Below are positions 30,971-38,441 of a stretch of 38,441 nucleotides of DNA, piece after piece (position 1 is the first letter of the stretch; each line of letters begins with the position of its first letter). Source of the DNA: a bacterium (GTDB lineage: Bacteria > Desulfobacterota > Deferrisomatia > Deferrisomatales > BM512); NCBI GenBank assembly GCA_004322275.1, contig SCTA01000037.1:1-38441 (forward strand), written 5' to 3'. Made by a program: the position numbers and the translations under genes. Under the pieces are notes generated by a model. That model was not told where the DNA came from and searched no databases. It saw only the letters and a program-made list of their open reading frames with translations.

Positions 30971-31852
30971 TTATTTCAACTCCCTTTCGCTGCAGGCCAG
31001 GGCGAAGGCCATTATCTCTTTCACGGGAACCCCGGCTTCGCGCGAGAGTCTGGCCGCGTCCTCGAATTCCGGCGCTCTGTTGACGATTTTCCCTTCCAGC
31101 TTCGCCACCTTCACCCGCACCTCTCCCCACGGGGTCTTCGCCGTCTCGTAGAAGCGCTCCAGCGCAGTCCTTCGGGTCTTCGTCTCCCTCACCCCAAGCG
31201 CCGAGGAGTTTAAAAAGATAGTCCTGCGGACGGAGTCAGCCTCGCCGGGCCTGCAAAGGGCTCCGAGAAGAAAGGCCGGGCGGCCCTTTTTCATGATAAT
31301 CGGAGCAATCCAGGCGTCCAAGGCTCCGGCGTCGAGGCAGCAGCCGATGAGCACGGCCATTATCTCCGGCGAAAGGTCGTCTATGTTGGCTTCCAGCACC
31401 GAAAGGCTTTCCGTCTCTTCCACGCTCCGTCCGAGGTAGACGACTGGCGCTTTTCCCGCCGCCCTTTCGAGGACGAAGGAGGGGGTTTCGTCATGCTTCG
31501 TCGCCGAGAGAAGAAAAACCACCCCGGCAACGTCCATAGGACCGGCCCTCCCTCCCACCTCGCTACCGGCGAGAAGCCGGGCAAGGGTGGGTTCGCCGCC
31601 GGGGGGGAGGGGGAAAAGGCTTCGGGTCGCCGTGAGTCCGCCGAGACTTTGCAGTGAGGAAAGGGCATGGGAGATAGCCGTTTTTTCCTCCGGGGAGAGG
31701 GTAATCCCCGCCTTTGCGGCGATTTCGTCGTACGCTCCGCCGGAGGGCGAATTACCCCCGCTAACCGGCGACCCGCCGAGGGCCGACAGACCTTCGGCTA
31801 TCCCCTTCAGGGAGAACCCGCCGGACAATCTGAAATGCACCACCTTTCCCAT
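30971..31852 (-). CDS. LarC-like (DUF111) protein, short form
   Basis: This is a 293-residue protein. The C-terminal two thirds match LarC, the CTP-dependent nickel-insertion enzyme that makes the nickel-pincer cofactor. Seen are SVLEANIDDLSPEIMAVLIG, ALDAWIAPIIMKKGRPAFLL, ALGVRETKTRRTALERF and TPWGEVRVKVAKLEGK, then PEFEDAARLSREAGVPVKE. The N-terminal part is short: the usual GDM-L-GALIDLGA start and the His-rich loop are not visible, and full-length LarC has about 400 residues. It may be a divergent LarC or a LarC2-only form. No larB, larE or larA is nearby. Confidence 0.75.
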   Translation of the reverse strand: MGKVVHFRLSGGFSLKGIAEGLSALGGSPVSGGNSPSGGAYDEIAAKAGITLSPEEKTAISHALSSLQSLGGLTATRSLFPLPPGGEPTLARLLAGSEVGGRAGPMDVAGVVFLLSATKHDETPSFVLERAAGKAPVVYLGRSVEETESLSVLEANIDDLSPEIMAVLIGCCLDAGALDAWIAPIIMKKGRPAFLLGALCRPGEADSVRRTIFLNSSALGVRETKTRRTALERFYETAKTPWGEVRVKVAKLEGKIVNRAPEFEDAARLSREAGVPVKEIMAFALACSERELK

Positions 31853-31990
31853 GCTGACCTCTCTTTAACGAGAGCCTATCAAAAGGCGGCCCTTGCGCCA
31901 CAGAAAAAAATGCTGCCGCCTCAAGAAAGTGGTTGCGTTGACCGGCAATCGGATTATATAAACCCGCCGTAACCGCTTGGGAGTTTTTAA

Positions 31991-32338
31991 ATGGAACGAA
32001 GCAGTGAAAAAAGACGTGAACCGCGCCGCGCAAAGGTGAAGGCCAACGTGTGGATCCGCGAAACCGCCGAGGAGAACGCTCCCCTCGTGGCCGGAAAGGT
32101 GCGCGATCTGAGCTACGGCGGCCTTTGCTTCACCGGCAGGCGAAAGTTCGGCAAAAACTCCCTCGTATACATGCTTCTCGAAACCGGTTACGGCCTCGTG
32201 AGGGCCTCCGGGCGCGTCGCCTACGTCCAGGAAGAAGCGGGCTCGGAGGGCATGGTGGAGACCGGGGTCGCTTTCTTCGATTTCGGCCTGTACGCCCGCG
32301 ACGCCATCTCAAAAATTATCTCAAAAAATATCCATTAA
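31991..32338 (+). CDS. PilZ-domain protein
   Basis: This 115-residue single-domain PilZ protein has both cyclic-di-GMP-binding motifs: the Arg-rich RREPRRAK near residue 8 and DLSYGG at 39-44. It lacks a membrane segment and so would be a cytoplasmic c-di-GMP receptor. An upstream GGGAG suits the ATG, and a TTGCGT-N16-TATATA promoter-like sequence lies in the preceding 130 bp. It stands alone before ligA. The target process is unknown. Confidence 0.85.
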   Translation: MERSSEKRREPRRAKVKANVWIRETAEENAPLVAGKVRDLSYGGLCFTGRRKFGKNSLVYMLLETGYGLVRASGRVAYVQEEAGSEGMVETGVAFFDFGLYARDAISKIISKNIH

Positions 32339-32387
32339 GCTATACTACTCCCCGATACTCTCCAATTATCCGTAACGTCAGAGGTGA

Positions 32388-34481
<2,094 letters not shown>

Positions 34482-34524
34482 TTTTCCAGACTTGTTGACA
34501 ATCTTTTTCAGGCGGTAACTCTTG

Positions 34525-35313
34525 ATGGACAACTTCACTCTCTTAACTCATTACGCGGCGATGGCCCTCTACACAGCCGCCTTCACCTTCGCCCTCGTAA
34601 ACTTACGGGTAAAGGTTAAGATCATCGACCGGCTGGCGACAGGAGCGGCCCTGGCGGGCCTCTTCGCGCAGGTGCTCCTCTTGGCGGTGCGCTGGTTCGT
34701 AGCGGGGTTTCTGCCGGTGACGGGGCTCTTTTCGACCCTTCACTTTCTCTCCATCTTCGTTATGGGAATCACCGTTTACTTCCTCTTTCGCTACGGGGGG
34801 AAACCGCTTCTTCCGGCCTCCGCGCTGCTGGCCCTGATCGCCCTCTGGAAGGGCGGCGCGGGGCAGATGGCGCTGGCTCCCCTCACCCCGGCGCTCGACA
34901 CCCCGCTCTTTTTCCTCCACGTGGCCACCTCCTTCGCCGCTTACGGGCTTTTCGGGGTCGCTGCGATTGTCTCCGTCTACCGCATCGCCAGCCTCTCCGC
35001 CTCGGAACACGGGATGGAGCGCCGGATGCTCGACGAATGCCTCTACCTAGGCTACATCCTCTTTTCCTGGTGCATGATCGCCGGGAGTCTCTGGGCCTAT
35101 CTGGCGTGGGGGAGCTATTTCACCTGGAGGCTGAAGGGGCTCTGGTCGACGATACTGTGGTTCTACTACTCCGGAGTCCTTCACGTGCGAAACAAGCCGG
35201 GGTGGCAGGGGAGGCCCCTGGACCTTCTCGCCATAGCGGGCTTCGCCCTTACTCTCTTCACCTTTCTCGGGCTGAGTCTCATTTTCGACGAAGCCTCCCA
35301 TCCCCTCAAGTAA
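34525..35313 (+). CDS. CcsA/CcmF-superfamily cytochrome c assembly protein with atypical Trp motif
   Basis: This 262-residue polytopic protein has about eight hydrophobic segments. The layout fits CcsA (ResC) of system II cytochrome c maturation, which moves heme across the membrane and attaches it to apocytochromes. The conserved histidines are present (FFLHVATSFAAYGLF and YSGVLHVR). The WWD region reads WGSYFTWRLKGLWSTILWFY. The usual WxWDPKE core is replaced by WRLKG, so the acidic residues are missing. Its partner resB starts 13 bp downstream. The ATG at 34525 is chosen over an adjacent TTG. Confidence 0.82.
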   Translation: MDNFTLLTHYAAMALYTAAFTFALVNLRVKVKIIDRLATGAALAGLFAQVLLLAVRWFVAGFLPVTGLFSTLHFLSIFVMGITVYFLFRYGGKPLLPASALLALIALWKGGAGQMALAPLTPALDTPLFFLHVATSFAAYGLFGVAAIVSVYRIASLSASEHGMERRMLDECLYLGYILFSWCMIAGSLWAYLAWGSYFTWRLKGLWSTILWFYYSGVLHVRNKPGWQGRPLDLLAIAGFALTLFTFLGLSLIFDEASHPLK

Positions 35314-35325
35314 GACGGTGCAGTG

Positions 35326-36372
35326 ATGGCAGATCAATTCTCTGAAAAAAACCCCGCCGCGCGCGGAGCGCTCTTTTTGTGGGATCTTCTCGTCAGCCCC
35401 ACCGCTTTCGTCTTTATCTCCATCGCCTGGTGCCTCGATCTCGGTCTGGGGTCGCTTCGGGCCTTCAAGGCGGACCCGCAGTTCTGGATGAAGATGGATT
35501 CGGTTCCCTTCAGCCAGTGGCTGAGGGAGAGCGCCCCCCAGCTCTGGCCGGGTTCTCTCTGGGTCTATATTCTGGCCGGGCTTACCTGGCTCATGGTCCT
35601 CAGCCTACTTCTCTGCACCGCCAACTGGTTTTTCCGCCGGAGGAAGAGGTACAGGGGGATGGGCGAGGTGCTCGTCCACCTCGGCTTTCTGCTGGTCTTC
35701 GCGGGATACGTGCTGGGGAGCGGCTGGGGGACGAGGGTCCAGAACATCTCGCTGGGGGAAGGGATGGAGACCGAAATCGCCGCCCTCGGCCTGCGTCTCA
35801 AGGTGAACGACATCTCCGTCACCCGCGATCAGCGGGGCAACGACCTCGACACCGCCAGCGCCCTCACCCTCATGGATGCGAACGGCGCTGTGCTGAAAGA
35901 GGGGACGGCGAGGCTGAACCACCCCCTGATAAACGGCTCGACCGTAGTTTACCCCAATGGGAACTCCACCGGCGCGAGGGTAAAGGTCTCGGTGGAGGGA
36001 GGCGGGCAGTTAGAACTCGGACAGGGAATGAAGGCGAAGATCCGCGACGGACTTTATCTTTCGATACGGGGCTTTTTGCAGGAAGGGGGACGCTGGGGGA
36101 AATGGGTGGGCCCCGGAGTCTTTCTGACCCTCTCAGGCGAAGGGGATAAAAGCTTCATGACCGGCTATCTGGGACTTGCGCCTTCGCTTCGCACCGCGAA
36201 GTTCGGCGACGACAACCTCACTCTGGAAGGGATTTCGGAGACCGAGGAGGCTGTCTTCAGCGTCCACCGCGACCCCGGCATCCAGCTTGTCCTTCTCGGG
36301 GCGCTGATACTTACTCTGGGGACTTTCTGGGCATTATATGGCTATCTCGCCAGGACGGGACCGAACGACTGA
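35326..36372 (+). CDS. resB: ResB-like cytochrome c biogenesis protein
   Basis: This 348-residue protein has the ResB (Ccs1) layout: three N-terminal membrane segments (SPTAFVFISIAWCLDLGLG, WVYILAGLTWLMVLSLLLC, VLVHLGFLLVFAGYVLGSGWG), a periplasmic beta-rich domain of about 170 residues and a final membrane helix near the C-terminus (LVLLGALILTLGTFWALYGY). The His in EVLVHLGF is the likely heme-related residue. It works with the CcsA-type protein encoded just upstream to deliver heme to CXXCH sites. An adjacent GTG at 35323 is an alternative start. Confidence 0.88.
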   Translation: MADQFSEKNPAARGALFLWDLLVSPTAFVFISIAWCLDLGLGSLRAFKADPQFWMKMDSVPFSQWLRESAPQLWPGSLWVYILAGLTWLMVLSLLLCTANWFFRRRKRYRGMGEVLVHLGFLLVFAGYVLGSGWGTRVQNISLGEGMETEIAALGLRLKVNDISVTRDQRGNDLDTASALTLMDANGAVLKEGTARLNHPLINGSTVVYPNGNSTGARVKVSVEGGGQLELGQGMKAKIRDGLYLSIRGFLQEGGRWGKWVGPGVFLTLSGEGDKSFMTGYLGLAPSLRTAKFGDDNLTLEGISETEEAVFSVHRDPGIQLVLLGALILTLGTFWALYGYLARTGPND

Positions 36373-36396
36373 GGGATTTTGGCGGGGCGAAATACC

Positions 36397-36425
36397 GGCG
36401 GGCGACGGCGCTTCCGTCACCCGCC
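36397..36425. repeat. GC-rich hairpin after resB
   Basis: GGCGGGCGACGG and CCGTCACCCGCC pair over 12 positions with one G-T, around a CGCTT loop. It lies between the convergent resB and PilZ genes. It lacks a T run on either strand, so it is a possible weak terminator or mRNA end-stabilising stem. Confidence 0.5.
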
Positions 36426-36470
36426 CCCGAACAGAGCCGGGAATACAAACCGGGAGTCAGACGAGCGTCT

Positions 36471-36848
36471 TTACGCGGCCGCCTTGCACCCCCTTTCCGG
36501 GTGAACCTTTTTAATGAGCCCTTCCAGTTCCATCAGGGAGGCGAGCATCTTACGTGTGCGCGCTTCCATGCCGATGAAGCGCACGGCCACCGTGTAGCCC
36601 CTCTCCTCGTTCGTTTCGCTGCGGACGACCTCGCCCCGTATCTTCAGAACCCTGCCGTCGAGGTTCAGCAATATTTCCAGCCGCGTTTTTCCTTCAAGCG
36701 GCTGCAGGCTCTCGAAGGTGCAGCCGCCGGTGCTTATATCGCCTGTTTTGACGAGCCCTTCGAGACCGTCGCTCTCGCGCCGCACCAGCATCGGGTGAGA
36801 CTCGTAAAGCCTCGGTTCTCTATTGCCTTCCCTGGCTTTTTCTTCCAT
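36471..36848 (-). CDS. PilZ-domain protein
   Basis: This 125-residue protein has PilZ features: TGDISTGGCTFES (37-45) matches the D/NxSxxG motif, and VLKIRGEVVRSE and YTVAVRFIGMEARTRKML match the following strands and helix. The upstream Arg motif is less standard (NREPRLYE, with VRRES nearby), so nucleotide binding is less certain than for the PilZ protein at 31991. GGAGG precedes the ATG. It lies 23 bp behind the MerR gene and is probably co-transcribed and co-regulated with it. Confidence 0.8.
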   Translation of the reverse strand: MEEKAREGNREPRLYESHPMLVRRESDGLEGLVKTGDISTGGCTFESLQPLEGKTRLEILLNLDGRVLKIRGEVVRSETNEERGYTVAVRFIGMEARTRKMLASLMELEGLIKKVHPERGCKAAA

Positions 36849-36871
36849 TTGAAACCTCCGGAAAATCTTCC

Positions 36872-37366
36872 TCAGGCTGCGGAGCTTTTAATTTCTTCCG
36901 TAAGCCTTCTGGCCTCGTCCTCAATATCGAGCTTCAAAAGCAGGTAGTGCTGCCCGGGCCTTTTAAGCACTGAAACGACCTCTTCCGGGCTGACCATAAC
37001 CACGTCCGGGCCGCTTACGGCGAGAACCCTCTGGGCGAAGGGATTTTCGAGCCCCTCCCGCTCCCGGAGGTATTTCGCGACTTTCCTGAGCGCCCGGAGA
37101 GAAACCCCCTCCAGACGGAGTTTTTTTATCACCCGGAGGGCGACGATGTCGGCGAAGGAATACTTCCTGCGGTTACCCGTGCCCTTGCCTCCACGCGAAA
37201 GGGCGGGCCGCAAAAAACCGCTTTTGTCCCAGACGTGCAGAGTTATACGGCTGATTCCCGTAAACCTCTGGACCTCCCCGGCTCCGAAGCTTCCCGCAAC
37301 CCCTTTTTGAGGGCGCGCAAAGCCCTCTTCTTTACCGTTTTTCACACCCGTGGTTTTTACTGTCAA
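36872..37366 (-). CDS. MerR-family transcriptional regulator
   Basis: This 164-residue protein has the winged helix-turn-helix of MerR regulators: GAGEVQRFTGISRITLHVWD, then GTGNRRKYSFADIVALRVIK and an LRALRKVAKYL helix. The C-terminal part (VVMVSPEEVVSVLKRPGQHY, then LDIEDEARRLTEEI) ends in a dimer helix and has no Cys cluster for metal sensing. The TTG start at 37366 has GGGTGA six bases upstream. A later GTG at 37345 lacks a proper RBS. A perfect dyad lies in its promoter, so autoregulation is likely. The signal is unknown. Confidence 0.85.
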   Translation of the reverse strand: MTVKTTGVKNGKEEGFARPQKGVAGSFGAGEVQRFTGISRITLHVWDKSGFLRPALSRGGKGTGNRRKYSFADIVALRVIKKLRLEGVSLRALRKVAKYLREREGLENPFAQRVLAVSGPDVVMVSPEEVVSVLKRPGQHYLLLKLDIEDEARRLTEEIKSSAA

Positions 37367-37396
37367 AATTAGTCACCCGCTATAAGCGTTTTTTCT

Positions 37397-37431
37397 ATTT
37401 TAGTTTATATACGTAAACTAAAATTTGACAA
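37397..37431 (-). promoter_or_regulatory. MerR promoter with perfect 11-bp dyad
   Basis: ATTTTAGTTTA and TAAACTAAAAT (37397-37424) form a perfect 11-bp inverted repeat around a 6-bp spacer. On the minus strand it overlaps TTGTCA (37431-37426) and TATAAA (37409-37404), spaced 16 bp, upstream of the merR start. An operator between or over the promoter elements is typical for MerR proteins. The same dyad could also act on the plus-strand gene at 37618. Confidence 0.65.
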
Positions 37432-37617
37432 GACACAAAATCTGGTGGTTTTGCGTTTATTTTCACCGACTAGTTGGGCTCGTGACGTTTTTCTGCATCT
37501 GCGCGGGAGGAAAGGTGCGGCTGCTCAAAAAAGAATTTAATTATCGCCTCTTGCCAATCCATCCCGAATAACCGACAATCGGCGGTTGAATTTTTATTTC
37601 ATTGGAGGAGAGCGCAA

Positions 37618-38310
37618 TTGGGCAAAAGAGGGGTCGCAAGCTTTCTTTTTCTGGCAATGATCCTTTTGGCAACTCCCCGCCTCTGGGCTCTGGACGAGTG
37701 GGCGCTGGAATCTTCCGGTGCGCCGCTTCTCGTCCCGCCCTTCAAGCGCGAGGTTTTCGCCGGGGAGGTATTCCGCGCCGGGCTCGTGCAGGGGCAGGCG
37801 CTGAAACTTACCTTCGACGGCGGAAACCGCGGAGGAGTGGTGCTCGCCATACCGGTAAAAGACAAGACGGCGCTGGCGGAAAAAGAAGTCCTGAAAAGCG
37901 GCGTGCCCGCTGTCATGGTCTACTCGGCGGGGGAAGCCGACGGGGTCGCCGTCCGGGTTTTCACCGGCGCGGGCAGCCTCACCGGGGAGCTTGAGCCGAT
38001 GGACGAAAAAACCGTCTCGGAGGGCGAGACGGCTGAGTTTGCGATGGCTCCCGGCATAGAGGCTATCGGCAGGTTCATAAATGTTTCGGATTTCCGTTCC
38101 TCCGTCACCTACGAATTCTTTTCCGGCCAGACTTCGGTCAGCCGCGACGCGGCCAGATCGCGCACCATCACCCTGGACTTTCGCGGCTCCAGCAAGGACA
38201 AGCGGTGGGAGTGCGAGGGGGACAAAATGGTGGTCAAGGTCCATCGGGGCAAGATGATAGTCAAAGCCGGGCAGCCCTTCATAGAGAACCCCGCCGCCGC
38301 GAAAAAGTGA
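37618..38310 (+). CDS. Exported protein of unknown function
   Basis: This is a 230-residue protein. The TTG start at 37618 is supported by GGAGGAG seven bases upstream and by the signal peptide that directly follows (GKRGVASFLFLAMILLATPRLWA). The mature part is beta-rich with evenly spaced Val and Gly: LLVPPFKREVFAGEVFRAGL, VLAIPVKDKTALAEKE and then a C-terminal segment GDKMVVKVHRGKMIVKAGQP. I recognise no family. There are no cysteines beyond one (ECEG). About 190 bp before it hold only a short dyad (CCGACAATCGG, 37571-37581) and AT-rich DNA. Confidence 0.7.
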   Translation: MGKRGVASFLFLAMILLATPRLWALDEWALESSGAPLLVPPFKREVFAGEVFRAGLVQGQALKLTFDGGNRGGVVLAIPVKDKTALAEKEVLKSGVPAVMVYSAGEADGVAVRVFTGAGSLTGELEPMDEKTVSEGETAEFAMAPGIEAIGRFINVSDFRSSVTYEFFSGQTSVSRDAARSRTITLDFRGSSKDKRWECEGDKMVVKVHRGKMIVKAGQPFIENPAAAKK

Positions 38311-38313
38311 TTC

Positions 38314-38441
38314 AGGGCTTATCCGTAAATAGGCCTTTCGGAAATCGCGCCGGATTTTGAGAGCGATTTTGTCGCGAAGATTGAGTAAAACCGCAGGCGT
38401 AGTTGTTCTACGTCGAGGTTTTGCGATTGATGAGCGGCAAA
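38314..38441. repeat. 181-bp repeat, second copy, cut by the window end
   Basis: This begins AGGGCTTATCCGTAAATA three bases after the preceding stop codon. It matches the minus strand of the element at 9613-9793 almost base for base (ACCGCAGGCGTAGTTGTTCT in both), up to the last base of the window. About 53 bp of the element, including its other terminal repeat, should lie just beyond the end. Confidence 0.8.

Overview
The window looks like a chromosomal segment of a GC-rich Gram-negative bacterium, most plausibly of the Desulfuromonadota / former Deltaproteobacteria. The indications are system II cytochrome c maturation proteins (CcsA and ResB types), a YejM/PbgA-like inner-membrane sulfatase-fold protein, two PilZ proteins, a peptide-leader trp operon, and many intergenic palindromic repeats. 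The lineage is an inference from gene content; there is no rRNA here to fix it.

Layout. 1-2021: hairpin-rich intergenic DNA, a secreted proline-rich protein, an unknown AT-richer gene and a cluster of small repeats. 2022-9969 (minus strand): a metallophosphoesterase, then a complete trpEGDCFBA operon with an intrinsic terminator behind trpA. In front of trpE is a leader with a 17-residue trpL peptide holding four Trp codons, two tandem intrinsic terminators and alternative pairings that could link them. 10168-18213: a secreted CHAP-domain protein; a plus-strand group of ubiX, a Nudix hydrolase and a flavodoxin-like protein; a minus-strand HAD phosphatase/BrkB pair; and a tightly packed envelope-lipid group (YejM-like protein, lipid kinase, alpha/beta hydrolase).

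18215-28389: a genomic island of about 10 kb, lower in GC than its surroundings, abutting the 3' end of an elongator-type tRNA-Met(CAT) gene. It carries an intact two-gene restriction-type module, a PLD-nuclease/SNF2 helicase and an Eco57I-like adenine methylase with GTGA overlap. Around these are decayed genes: a frameshifted rhuM, a frameshifted small gene, a vestigial methylase tail and a frameshifted, truncated P4-type integrase. The methylase target-recognition half is far more AT-rich than the rest, and an orphaned C-terminal tail follows it, which suggests that the specificity half was exchanged. GGGGGTA-type repeats mark both island ends.

28390-38441: tRNA-Met, a VCBS/FG-GAP-type exported protein with radC, a short LarC-like protein, a PilZ protein, ligA, a ccsA-like/resB pair, a MerR-PilZ pair behind a perfect 11-bp dyad, and an exported protein of unknown function.

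Two families of intergenic structured repeats run through the core chromosome. One has at least five copies with nested stems whose sequences differ while pairing is kept. The other is a 181-bp element with 18-bp terminal inverted repeats: one copy sits inside the trp leader and another is cut by the window end in the opposite orientation. All pairings, alignments and base-composition statements were made by eye; no database search was run.
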